This document shows positions 56,191 to 64,000 of a stretch of 64,000 bases of DNA, in pieces. The stretch comes from Pseudolysinimonas sp051954455 (GTDB lineage Bacteria > Actinomycetota > Actinomycetes > Actinomycetales > Microbacteriaceae). The number at the start of each line of letters is the position of its first letter. The stretch's first letter is position 1. The stretch covers positions 62,001 to 126,000 of the forward strand of contig NZ_JBQCHS010000018.1 in the NCBI RefSeq assembly GCF_051954455.1. The letters run 5' to 3'. Both the position numbers and the translations under genes were made by a program. Below the pieces are notes generated by a model, which was not told where the DNA came from, searched no databases, and saw only the letters and a list, made by a program, of their open reading frames with translations.

Positions 56191-57945
56191 GTGGCAACCA
56201 GAACGACGCCGGTCCGCAGCGCCTGGAGGGCGCTCGCCTGGCTCCTGGCGATCGTCGTCATCCTGGGCGGGATCCTCACCGCCGGCGTCATCTGGTGGAA
56301 GTGGACGCCGGTCCCGCAGCTCGGCCTCGACCTCCAGGGCGGCACCGAGATCATCCTGACGCCGAAGACCGAGGGCAACCAGGCGGTCACCTCGGACCAG
56401 CTCAATCAGGCCGTGGCGATCATCCGCCAGCGCATCGGCGGCCTCTCCGAGGCCGAGGTGAGCACGCAGGGCAGCTCGAACATCCTCATCGAGCTCCCGG
56501 GCAACCCCGACAAGGCGCTGCTCCAGCGCGTCGAGTCGGCGTCGAAGATGGAGTTCCGCGCGGTCCTCCTGACCGGCCAGCCCTCGAATCAGAGCGTCGG
56601 CGCCTCCGGATCGCCGTCGCCGAGCGCCTCCGGCTCCGCGTCCGCCACCCCCTCGCCGTCGCTCGCCGACACCCCCACCGCGAAGCCGACGGACGGCAGC
56701 GACCTCAACTGGGTCACCCCGGCGCTTCAGCAGCAGTTCACGAACGTCGACTGCTCGAAGATCAACGCGGCCAACACGAACACGGCCCCCGCGGACAAGC
56801 CGCTCGTCACCTGCTCCGACGACGGCACCCAGACCTTCCTGCTCGGCCCGGTGGAGGTCGAGGGCTCCACGATATCGGACGCCACCGCGGGCACGATCCA
56901 GTCGAGCCAGGGCGTCAACGCCGGTCAGTGGGCGGTCAACATCGTCTTCAACGGCCAGGGCACCAAGAACTTCGCCGACGTCACCAAGCGACTCGTCAAG
57001 CTGCAGCAGCCGCGCAACCAGTTCGCGATCGTGCTCGACGGCAAGGTCATCTCGGCGCCGGCCACGCAGGCGGCGATCACCAACGGCAAGCCACAGATCA
57101 CCGGATCGTTCAACCAGAAGTCCGCGACGGAGCTCGCGAATCAGCTCAAGTACGGCGCGCTCCCGGTCAACTTCACCGTGCAGAGCCGTGACACCATCGC
57201 GGCGACCCTCGGCGCGACCCAGCTGCAGAACGGCCTCATCGCAGGGCTGATCGGCCTCCTCCTCGTCGCCGTGTACTCGCTGTTCCAGTACCGGCTGCTC
57301 GGCCTCGTGACCCTCGCCTCGCTCGTCGTCGCCGGCGTCATCACGTGGGAGTTCTTCGACATCCTGTCGTGGCAGAACGGCCTGCGCCTGTCGCTCGCCG
57401 GCGTCGCCGGCCTCATCGTCGCGATCGGCTTCACGGCCGACTCGTTCATCGTCTACTTCGAACGCATCCGCGACGAGCTGCGGGACGGCCGAGGGCTCGC
57501 GGGCGCGGTCGAGGCCGGTTGGAAGCGGGCGCTCCGCACGATCCTCGCCGCCAAGAGCGTCAACCTGCTGTCGGCGATCATCCTCTACGTGCTCGCGGTC
57601 GGGAACGTACAGGGCTTCGCGCTGACGCTCGGCATCACGACCGTGATCGACGTGGTGATCGTCGTGCTGTTCACGCACCCGGTGCTGCGACTGCTGGCCA
57701 CGACCCGGTTCTTCTCCAGCGGCCATCCGCTCTCCGGGCTCGATCCGACGGCACTCGGCGCCGTCTACCGGGGTCGAGCTGAGTTCCGGTTCTCGGAGGA
57801 CGCGCGCCGCGCCGGCGCCAGCCGCGAGGCCGGACGCCGCCAGACGATCGCGGAGCGCAAGGCCGCGGAGCTGGAGGCACAGAAGGCGGCCGGCTCGAAG
57901 GCCGGCGCGTCGAAGTCGGGCGCCGGGAAGGGCGGGAAGCGCTGA
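56191..57945 (+). CDS. secD: Protein translocase subunit SecD
   Basis: 584 residues from the GTG at 56191. First helix (about 10-32), then LGLDLQGGTEIILTPKT, the P1 extracytoplasmic domain, and five more helices with GLIVAIGFTADSFIVYFERIRDELRDGRG (RND motif). A Ser/Pro/Thr-rich linker of about 35 residues (near 135-170) interrupts P1, as in many high-GC actinobacteria. The C-terminal tail is Ala/Lys-rich. Couples to proton flow to drive late export steps. Confidence 0.95.
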   Translation: MATRTTPVRSAWRALAWLLAIVVILGGILTAGVIWWKWTPVPQLGLDLQGGTEIILTPKTEGNQAVTSDQLNQAVAIIRQRIGGLSEAEVSTQGSSNILIELPGNPDKALLQRVESASKMEFRAVLLTGQPSNQSVGASGSPSPSASGSASATPSPSLADTPTAKPTDGSDLNWVTPALQQQFTNVDCSKINAANTNTAPADKPLVTCSDDGTQTFLLGPVEVEGSTISDATAGTIQSSQGVNAGQWAVNIVFNGQGTKNFADVTKRLVKLQQPRNQFAIVLDGKVISAPATQAAITNGKPQITGSFNQKSATELANQLKYGALPVNFTVQSRDTIAATLGATQLQNGLIAGLIGLLLVAVYSLFQYRLLGLVTLASLVVAGVITWEFFDILSWQNGLRLSLAGVAGLIVAIGFTADSFIVYFERIRDELRDGRGLAGAVEAGWKRALRTILAAKSVNLLSAIILYVLAVGNVQGFALTLGITTVIDVVIVVLFTHPVLRLLATTRFFSSGHPLSGLDPTALGAVYRGRAEFRFSEDARRAGASREAGRRQTIAERKAAELEAQKAAGSKAGASKSGAGKGGKR

Positions 57946-58952
57946 TGGCCAGCTTCGCCAAGTTCGGCAACGACCTCTACACCGGGGCGCGGTCGGTCGA
58001 CTTCGTCGGCCGCCGGCGCGTCTGGTACGCGATCGCCGCGGTGCTCATCGTGCTCTCGATCGCGATCCCGTTCATCCGCGGCGGCGGCGACTTCGCCCGC
58101 GGCTTCGACTTCGGCATCGACTTCACCGGCGGGTCGCAGTTCCAGATCGCGAACGCGAACTCCAAGAACACGATCCTCGGGCAGGACGCGGTCAAGCAGG
58201 TCGCACCCCGATCGAACGTCACCGTCACCACGGCGGGCGGCAACGGCATCCAGGTTCAGACCGACAAGCTGAGCGACAAGCAGACGCAGGCCGTCACTGC
58301 GGCCCTCGCCAAGACCTACGGCGTGCAGGAGAAGGAGGTCACCAACTCCTTCATCGGCGCCACCTGGGGCGCCGACGTCACCGGCAACGCCCTCCGGGCC
58401 CTCATCGTCTTCGTCATCTTCGCCGCGGTGCTCATGGCGCTCTATTTCCGCACCTGGAAGATGTCGGCCGCCGCGATCATCGCCCTCCTGCACGACCTCA
58501 TCATCACGGCAGGGGTGTACGCCGCCACCGGGTTCACGATCACGCCGGCGACGATCATCGGATTCCTCACGATCCTCGGCTACTCGCTGTACGACACCGT
58601 CGTGGTCTTCGACAAGATCCGCGAGAACACCAGCGAACTGAGCGACGACTCGCCGCGGACCTTCGGCGAGGCCGTCAACCTCGCCGTCAACCAGACGCTC
58701 GTCCGGTCGATCAACACCGGCGTCGTCGCGGCGCTGCCGGTTGCGGCGATCCTCTTCATCGGATCGTTCATCCTCGGCGCGGACACGCTGAAGGAGATCT
58801 CGCTCGCGCTGTTCGTCGGCACCGTGGTCAGCACCTACTCGACGCCGTTCGTCGCGTCGCCGCTGTACGCGCAGTTCCGCTCGAACGAGCCGGCGATCCG
58901 GCAGCGGGATGAGCGGGCCCGTCGGCTCCGCGCGCGGAACGTCGAGGCGTAA
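57945..58952 (+). CDS. secF: Protein translocase subunit SecF
   Basis: 335 residues; starts on the last base of the secD stop. DFTGGSQFQI after the first helix, ATTIGFLTILGYSLYDTVVVFDKIRENT-type RND motif, TLVRSINTGVVAALPVAAILFIG. Six predicted helices. Partner of SecD. Confidence 0.95.
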   Translation: MASFAKFGNDLYTGARSVDFVGRRRVWYAIAAVLIVLSIAIPFIRGGGDFARGFDFGIDFTGGSQFQIANANSKNTILGQDAVKQVAPRSNVTVTTAGGNGIQVQTDKLSDKQTQAVTAALAKTYGVQEKEVTNSFIGATWGADVTGNALRALIVFVIFAAVLMALYFRTWKMSAAAIIALLHDLIITAGVYAATGFTITPATIIGFLTILGYSLYDTVVVFDKIRENTSELSDDSPRTFGEAVNLAVNQTLVRSINTGVVAALPVAAILFIGSFILGADTLKEISLALFVGTVVSTYSTPFVASPLYAQFRSNEPAIRQRDERARRLRARNVEA

Positions 58953-59002
58953 TCCGCGTGCACGCCGTCGGCGAACGTCCGGTGCCCTGCGGCCGCCGCT
59001 CC

Positions 59003-59008
59003 TAGACT
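59003..59008 (+). promoter_or_regulatory. Predicted -10 element of rel
   Basis: TAGACT, followed by a leader of about 15 bases with GGAGGT before the ATG at 59030. Confidence 0.5.
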
Positions 59009-59029
59009 GAGCGGATCGGAGGTGGTCGG

Positions 59030-61318
59030 ATGACGCAGACGCAGTCGCCGCGTCCCACGACGCCCGCGTCGACCTCGGCGACCCAGACCTCCGCGCTGCG
59101 AGCCCTCCTGCCGCGCATCTTCTCCCGCGCCGACCGCTCCACCCGTTCGATCGACGCCGTCATCAAGACGGTACGCTCGCACCACCCGAAGGGCGACTTC
59201 GCGCTCATCGAGCGGGCCTACGCGACCGCGGATCGCGCGCACGCCGGCCAGAAGCGCAAGAGCGGCGAACCCTACATCACCCACCCGGTGGCGGTGGCGC
59301 AGATCCTCGCCGACCTTGGCATCGGCTCGAAGACGATCGCGGCCGCGCTGCTCCACGACACCGTCGAGGACACCGACTACCAGCTCGATCAGCTCCGCGC
59401 CGACTTCGGCGACGAGATCGCGATGCTCGTCGACGGCGTCACCAAGCTCGACAAGCTGAAGTACGGCGACAGCGCCCAGGCGGAGACCGTCCGCAAGATG
59501 GTCGTCGCGATGTCGAAGGACATCCGGGTGCTCGTGATCAAGCTCGCCGACCGCCTGCACAACGCGCGGACGTGGGGCTTCGTCCCGGAGGAGTCCGCGC
59601 GGCGGAAGGCGCAGGAGACCCTCGAGATCTACGCGCCGCTCGCGCACCGGCTCGGCATCCAGACGATCAAGTGGGAGCTCGAAGATCTCTCGTTCGCCGT
59701 GCTGTATCCCAAGCTCTACGTGGAGATCGAGAATCTCGTCAAGCAGCGTTCTCCCGAGCGGGAACGGGTCGTTCAGCAGGTGACGGATGCCATCAACGAC
59801 GATCTGAAGTCTGCCAAGATCCGCGGCAAGGTCGTCGGCAGGCCGAAGCAGTACTACTCGATCTATCAGAAGATGGTCGTTCGCGGGCGCGAGTTCGACG
59901 AGATCTACGACCTCGTCGGCATCCGGGTCATCGTCAACTCCGTGCGTGACTGCTACGCCGTTCTCGGGCAGATCCACGCGAGGTGGACGCCGATGCCAGG
60001 CCGCTTCAAGGACTACGTCGCCACCCCGAAGTTCAACCTGTACCAATCGCTGCACACGACGGTCATCGGGCCGGAGGGTCGTGCGGTCGAGATCCAGATC
60101 CGCACCGAGGAGATGCACCAGCGCGCCGAGTTCGGTGTCGCTGCGCACTGGAAGTACAAGGAGCGCGTCGCCGGCGGCAAGTCCGACGACATCGGCAAGG
60201 TCGATACCGACATGGCGTGGCTTGCGCACATCTCGGACTGGCAGGCAGAGACAGCGGATCCCAGCGAGTTCCTCGACTCGCTCCGATTCGAGATCGGTGC
60301 GAAGGAGGTCTACGTCTTCACCCCGAAGGGCAGGGTGATCGGGCTGCCCTCCGGCGCCACTCCCGTGGACTTCGCGTACGCGGTGCACACCGAGGTCGGT
60401 CACCGCACCATGGGCGCAAAGGTGAACGGACGCCTCGTCCCGCTGGAGTCGCCGCTCTCGACCGGTGATGTGGTCGAGGTGTTCACCTCGAAGAACCCGG
60501 ACTCCGGTCCGAGCCAGGACTGGCTCAACTTCGTGAAGAGCCCACGGGCGCGCAACAAGATCCGACAGTGGTTCACGAAGGAGCGGCGCGACGAGGCGAT
60601 CGAGCAGGGCAAGGATGCCATCGCCCGCGCCATGCGCAAGCAGAACCTGCCGCTGCAGCGACTGATGACGCAGGATTCGCTCGGCGAGGTCGCCGCGCAG
60701 ATGAAGTACGACGACGTGTCAGCGCTGTACGCCGCCATCGGCGAGGGGCATGTCAGCACCCAGTCGGTGCTGGAGAAGGTCGTGGCGTCACTGCAGTCGG
60801 AGACGGAGAGCGACGTCACGGAGCTGCCGCCGCCCGCCAGGGTGCGCGGGCGCAGGCTGCGCAACAGCGACTCCGGTGTGCTCGTGCGCGGGGCGCCGGA
60901 CATCCTCGTCAAGCTCGCCAAGTGCTGCACACCGGTACCCGGCGACCCGATCGTCGGCTTCATCACGCGCGGCTCCGGAGTGAGCGTGCACCAGGCCGAC
61001 TGCCACAACGTGCAGGAGCTGATGCGCGAACCGGAACGCATGATCGACGTGGAGTGGGCGCCGTCGTCGAAGAGCGTCTTCCTCGTGCAGATCCAGGTGG
61101 AGGCCCTCGATCGGGCCGGGCTGCTCTCGGACGTCACTCGCGTGCTCTCCGAGCACCATGTGAACATCCTCTCGGCCACCGTCTCCACCTCGAGCGACCG
61201 TTTGGCGCTCAGTCGGTTCGTCTTCGAGATGGGCGACACCACGCATCTCGACCGGGTGCTCAACGCCGTGCGCAGGATCGACGCTGTCTACGACGTGTAC
61301 CGGGTCAGCGCCGGCTGA
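59030..61318 (+). CDS. rel: Bifunctional (p)ppGpp synthetase/hydrolase
   Basis: 762 residues. HD hydrolase domain (HPVAVAQILADLGIGSKTIAAALLHDTVEDTDY, about 85-120), synthetase domain with KVVGRPKQYYSIYQKMVVRGREFDEIYDLVGIRVIV (about 265-300), TGS (VFTPKGRVIGLPSGATPVDFAYAVHTEVGHRTMGAKVNG) and ACT domains at the end (VFLVQIQVEALDRAGLLSDVTRVL). The stringent-response enzyme that can both make and degrade the alarmone. The first third is strongly GC3-biased like its left neighbours; from about 59,680 A/T-ending codons become frequent. Its last 14 bases overlap the convergent gene. Confidence 0.97.
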   Translation: MTQTQSPRPTTPASTSATQTSALRALLPRIFSRADRSTRSIDAVIKTVRSHHPKGDFALIERAYATADRAHAGQKRKSGEPYITHPVAVAQILADLGIGSKTIAAALLHDTVEDTDYQLDQLRADFGDEIAMLVDGVTKLDKLKYGDSAQAETVRKMVVAMSKDIRVLVIKLADRLHNARTWGFVPEESARRKAQETLEIYAPLAHRLGIQTIKWELEDLSFAVLYPKLYVEIENLVKQRSPERERVVQQVTDAINDDLKSAKIRGKVVGRPKQYYSIYQKMVVRGREFDEIYDLVGIRVIVNSVRDCYAVLGQIHARWTPMPGRFKDYVATPKFNLYQSLHTTVIGPEGRAVEIQIRTEEMHQRAEFGVAAHWKYKERVAGGKSDDIGKVDTDMAWLAHISDWQAETADPSEFLDSLRFEIGAKEVYVFTPKGRVIGLPSGATPVDFAYAVHTEVGHRTMGAKVNGRLVPLESPLSTGDVVEVFTSKNPDSGPSQDWLNFVKSPRARNKIRQWFTKERRDEAIEQGKDAIARAMRKQNLPLQRLMTQDSLGEVAAQMKYDDVSALYAAIGEGHVSTQSVLEKVVASLQSETESDVTELPPPARVRGRRLRNSDSGVLVRGAPDILVKLAKCCTPVPGDPIVGFITRGSGVSVHQADCHNVQELMREPERMIDVEWAPSSKSVFLVQIQVEALDRAGLLSDVTRVLSEHHVNILSATVSTSSDRLALSRFVFEMGDTTHLDRVLNAVRRIDAVYDVYRVSAG

Positions 61319-61868
61319 GTTCACGAGCCGACCGGGCCCACTCCTCCAATCGCGACAGGGCACGGCCCTTGCCAGGGAGATTCGGCGTCTGCGAGATGCG
61401 TCGAGCGCATGCGAGCACGAGCTGCGGGTCGCGCTCGACGATGCTCAGCGCCGCGGCACCGTCGTCCTCGCGGTCAACGAAGGCGAGGTCGGAGAGGATG
61501 CGCGCGGGGACCGTGACGCGCAGTCCCGCGATCTCCGCCGTGTCGCCGTACTCGTGCGTCACCTCACGGAGCGCGAACCGCGGAGACGGCGGGAACTTGA
61601 CGCGGTCGGACCGAGGGACGCACATGGTGTGGATCGACGGAGGGAGCGCCAGCAGCCCGTGCACCCACATGGCGCTGTCGAGCTCGGCGATCATGCGTGA
61701 TCCGGCGACGCTCCGCAACGCTCTCGCGCGCAGCCACGCGGTCTCGACCTCGTCGACGGGGGCGAACCGCTCGTCGACGGTGAACAGTTCGCCGTCGAGC
61801 CGGGCGGCGTGCAGCTCAGCGAGCGGGAGGGGGCCAGGAGAGAGTACGGATGCCATCGCGTGCGCCAT
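61305..61868 (-). CDS. Hypothetical protein, AbiEi-antitoxin-like core
   Basis: 187 residues from the ATG at 61868 (or 183 from 61856). The middle, ELDSAMWVHGLLALPPSIHTMCVPRSDRV followed by AGLRVTVPARILSDLAFVDRE, has the order of motifs of AbiEi-type antitoxin or transcription-repressor-like proteins of actinobacteria (WSAAxLHG...GLRVTxPxRTxxDLA), but the N-terminal wing is short. No toxin partner is seen nearby. Conserved position beside rel in related genomes is possible but not verifiable here. Confidence 0.5.
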   Translation of the reverse strand: MAHAMASVLSPGPLPLAELHAARLDGELFTVDERFAPVDEVETAWLRARALRSVAGSRMIAELDSAMWVHGLLALPPSIHTMCVPRSDRVKFPPSPRFALREVTHEYGDTAEIAGLRVTVPARILSDLAFVDREDDGAAALSIVERDPQLVLACARRISQTPNLPGKGRALSRLEEWARSARELSRR

Positions 61869-61971
61869 GTCCCCATGGTCGCGCTGCGGCGACGGCCGTC
61901 GCCGCCGCAAGCGGGCATCGGTGGAGAAGGCGAAGCGTTGGGCGAACGGTGGAGAACTGAGGGCGAGCCAC

Positions 61972-63201
61972 TCAGCGCAGGGCCGACAGCCAGGCCTTGC
62001 GTGCGTCCAGCGCTTCCTGCGCATCCTTGATCGCCCTGGCGTCGCCTGAGGCCTTCGCCGCTTCGAGCTCGTCCTCGAGCTTCGCGATGGCATCCGTCAG
62101 CTGCGCCGCGAGTCCCTCCGAGCGCGCCTTCTTCTCCGGGTTGCTGCGCTCCCAGTGCTCGTCGTCCAGCTTGCGCACAGCCGTCTCGACCTTGCGCAGA
62201 CGCTCCTCGACGGACTTCACCTGGTCGCGGGGAACCTTTCCGATCGCGTCCCATCGGGTCTGGATGGACAACAGCGCGGCCCGAGCAGCGCCGCGGTCGG
62301 TGGCCTTCAGAAGCGGCTCCGCTTCGGTGAGCAGTGCCAGCTTCTGCTCCAGGTTGTGCTGGTACTCCTCGTTCTCGACCGCGTCGGATTCCGCCTTGGC
62401 GGCGTACAGTACGTCGCCGGCCGCCTTGAACCTCGCCCACAGCGCGTCGTCGTTGCGCTTGCCTGCGCGGCCTGCACGTTTCCAGTCGTCGAGCAGCGAA
62501 CGATACTGCGACACGCCGTCCGCTCCGAGCGGTGCAAGCGCCTCGGCCCGTTCGATCAGCTCGCTCTTGCGGGCTCGAACATCCTTGTGCTGCGAGTCCA
62601 GCTCGGCGAAGAAGGCCTTGCGATTGCGTTCGAGCGTCGTTCGCGCGGCCCTGAACCGCTTCCACAGTTCGTTGGCGTCGTTCTTCGGAATGCGCGGTCC
62701 ATCGTGCTGGTGGTTCTGCCACGCCGAGAACAGCTCGTCGAGGCGCGCGCTCGCCTGCTTCCACTGCGTCTTCGCCGGATCTTCGGCCGCCAGCGCCTCG
62801 ACCTGCTCGACGATGGCCGTGCGGTCGGCGATGGCCTGGTCGACAGCAGCCTTCGCCTCGGCGGACTGCTGCTCCGTGAGTTCCTCGACCGCGCCGCCGA
62901 GCTTGGCGAGCCGCTCATCGAGTGCCGCGAGGTCGCCCACGGCGTTCGCTGCGGCCACGGAGCCGCGCAACGTCGCGACGGCTTTCGCCACATCGGCGGC
63001 GGGAGCGCCACGACGCGCCCGCTGTTCCAGCAATCCGACCTGCCCGGCGAGGTCGGCGTACTTGCGTTCGAAGTAGGCGAGCGCCTCGTCCGCCGATGCA
63101 TCCGGATACTCGCCGACGACACGCTCACCGTCCGCGGTGCGCACGTAGACCACGCCGGCCTCGTCGACACGACCCCACGGGTGCTGATCAGTAGTTGACA
63201 C
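61972..63201 (-). CDS. DUF349-repeat protein
   Basis: 409 residues from a GTG at 63201 (GGTGAGG upstream). An N-terminal region with VYVRTADGERVVGEYPDASADEALAYFERKYADL, then a largely coiled-coil chain with at least three DUF349 units (WKQASARLDELFSAWQNHQHDGPRIPKNDANELWKRFRAA; SLLDDWKRAGRAGKRNDDALWARFKAAGD; IQTRWDAIGKVPRDQVKSVEERLRKVE). Highly helical, charged, cytosolic; the molecular function of the family is poorly known. Single gene. Confidence 0.9.
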   Translation of the reverse strand: MSTTDQHPWGRVDEAGVVYVRTADGERVVGEYPDASADEALAYFERKYADLAGQVGLLEQRARRGAPAADVAKAVATLRGSVAAANAVGDLAALDERLAKLGGAVEELTEQQSAEAKAAVDQAIADRTAIVEQVEALAAEDPAKTQWKQASARLDELFSAWQNHQHDGPRIPKNDANELWKRFRAARTTLERNRKAFFAELDSQHKDVRARKSELIERAEALAPLGADGVSQYRSLLDDWKRAGRAGKRNDDALWARFKAAGDVLYAAKAESDAVENEEYQHNLEQKLALLTEAEPLLKATDRGAARAALLSIQTRWDAIGKVPRDQVKSVEERLRKVETAVRKLDDEHWERSNPEKKARSEGLAAQLTDAIAKLEDELEAAKASGDARAIKDAQEALDARKAWLSALR

Positions 63202-63301
63202 GAGCCTCACCTGTTCGAAGACGGCCGGGGGTGACCGTCGCTGTACGACTACAAAGCCTATTGCACCGCCCAAGGCGCACCCCTGGGTCGAAACCAGGCC
63301 G

Positions 63302-64000
63302 TTACTGGAGTGTGAAGGAATCGATCTTCGGGCTGACGACGGGCTTGCCATCGTCGCCGCCGCCCTGCACGCCCTTGTCGGTGACATCCGTCTTGAGCTT
63401 GTCGAGTCCGCTCGTGACCTTGCCGATCACGGAGTATCCGCCCGCGCTGTCGTTCGGGATGGTCGTGTCGCCGTAGACGATGAAGAACTGACTTCCGTTG
63501 CTATGCGCGTTTCCGCTCTGCCTGGCCATGGCGATCGTTCCCGCGGTGTACTTGCCGTCGGCCGGCGCGTTCTCGATCGGACCGAAGCTATAGCCGGGGC
63601 CGCCCGTGCCGTCGCCCTTCGGGTCGCCGCACTGCAGCACCTTGAAGGTGGCACCGGTGGTGAGGCGGTGGCAGACGGTTCCATCGAAGAAGTTCTTCTT
63701 GGTGAGCGAGATCATCGACGAGACGGCCTGCGGTGCCTTCGCTCCGTCGAGTGAGACGCCGAGGGGGATGCCGTTGATCGTCAGCGTTCCGGTCCAGGTG
63801 CGCCCGTCGGCGATGCTCTTCGATGGAACATCGCCCTCGTTCTTCCCGGTCGCGGCGGGCGCCGGCGTCGCGGTGGACGACGCGGATGCCTTCGGTGAGG
63901 CGACCGGCTTGCCAGGACCTGCGGCGAAGTAGGTGAGCTGAAGCACGACCGCCAGCGCGAGCACGACGACAACGACGCTTCCCGCGATGATGTTGTCGCG
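63302..64000 (-). CDS. Peptidyl-prolyl isomerase, cyclophilin type (5' end outside window)
   Basis: The frame runs off the right edge; the visible part has an N-terminal membrane anchor (IIAGSVVVVVLALAVVLQLTYF), a Pro/Ala/Ser-rich linker, and a cyclophilin domain: TINGIPLGVSLDGAKAPQAVSSMISLTKKNFFDGTVCHRLTTG, GPGYSFGPIENAP, IAMARQSGNAHSNGSQFFIVYGDT, GGYSVIGKVTSGLDKL. The usual catalytic Arg-x-I/V pattern (FHRVxxxF) reads CHRLTTG. A membrane-anchored extracytoplasmic folding catalyst is likely. Confidence 0.9.
   Translation of the reverse strand, partial: RDNIIAGSVVVVVLALAVVLQLTYFAAGPGKPVASPKASASSTATPAPAATGKNEGDVPSKSIADGRTWTGTLTINGIPLGVSLDGAKAPQAVSSMISLTKKNFFDGTVCHRLTTGATFKVLQCGDPKGDGTGGPGYSFGPIENAPADGKYTAGTIAMARQSGNAHSNGSQFFIVYGDTTIPNDSAGGYSVIGKVTSGLDKLKTDVTDKGVQGGGDDGKPVVSPKIDSFTLQ

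Noticed and set aside
61305..61868. A toxin-antitoxin pair beside rel
   Set aside because: Only a weakly AbiEi-like protein is visible; no AbiEii-type nucleotidyltransferase or other toxin gene adjoins it.
40760..64000. Regulon boxes in the housekeeping half
   Set aside because: I looked in the gaps before prpD, thrS, pdxS, yebC, yajC, secD, rel and the DUF349 gene and saw no GGGAC-N4-GGCCC-like site.

Overview
The window is very GC-rich DNA with dense, mostly 4-base-overlapping genes, GTG starts, Actinobacteria-type Rel, RuvCAB, YajC-SecDF and PdxST blocks, and a DevR/DosR-type two-component pair. Gene content and order in the right half (prpDBC, thrS-HIT, pdxS-pdxT, yebC-ruvCAB-yajC-secDF-rel, DUF349) suggest an actinobacterium, most likely of the Microbacteriaceae; the family assignment is inference.

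Region 1 (1 to about 42,190) is a contiguous dormancy/hypoxia-type regulon. At its right end sits a GAF-GAF sensor kinase (38,264-39,955) that keeps the His of the FPPxHP heme pocket of mycobacterial DosS. It overlaps a NarL-type regulator (39,952-40,575) whose recognition helix is essentially that of DosR/DevR. Around it lie ten universal-stress-protein (USP) genes, four BON-domain genes, an Hsp20, two flavodoxin-like proteins, three FMN-binding-split-barrel (PPOX-like) proteins and two P-type ATPases. There are also two alcohol dehydrogenases, PEP synthase, phosphoketolase + acetate kinase + phosphotransacetylase, an arginine-deiminase operon, an erythromycin-esterase-like protein and a phosphoribosyltransferase. 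An orphan OmpR-type regulator and an isolated GH65 N-terminal domain complete the set. Together these read as a programme for ATP supply by acetyl-phosphate and arginine fermentation plus stress protection under low oxygen.

The main discovery is the promoter code of Region 1. I find 28 copies of a 15-bp imperfect palindrome (consensus GGGACCTTCGGCCCT, DosR-box-like), none of them in the housekeeping half. The motif is asymmetric (GGGAC half distal, GGCCC half proximal) and almost every copy points at the start of a gene. In 22 of 28 cases a hexamer of the form xAxxxT begins about 23 bases after the box. In 14 of those the hexamer ends exactly 6 bases before the start codon, predicting leaderless mRNAs. 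Most of the remaining targets carry a leader with a clear Shine-Dalgarno sequence. Eight divergent intergenic regions carry back-to-back box pairs. One box (7,099-7,113) points at no gene.

Region 2 (42,221-43,166) has a small membrane protein and four tRNA genes (Val-CAC on minus; Gly-GCC, Cys-GCA, Val-GAC on plus) marking the edge of the island. Region 3 (43,236-47,163) is the methylcitrate cluster prpD-prpB-prpC plus a small monooxygenase-like gene. Region 4 (47,220-64,000) is housekeeping: thrS, HIT protein, pdxY, pdxS-pdxT, yebC, ruvCAB, yajC-secD-secF, rel, a hypothetical, a DUF349 protein and a truncated cyclophilin. Base and codon use become visibly less GC3-biased part-way through rel (about 59,680) and stay so to the right edge.
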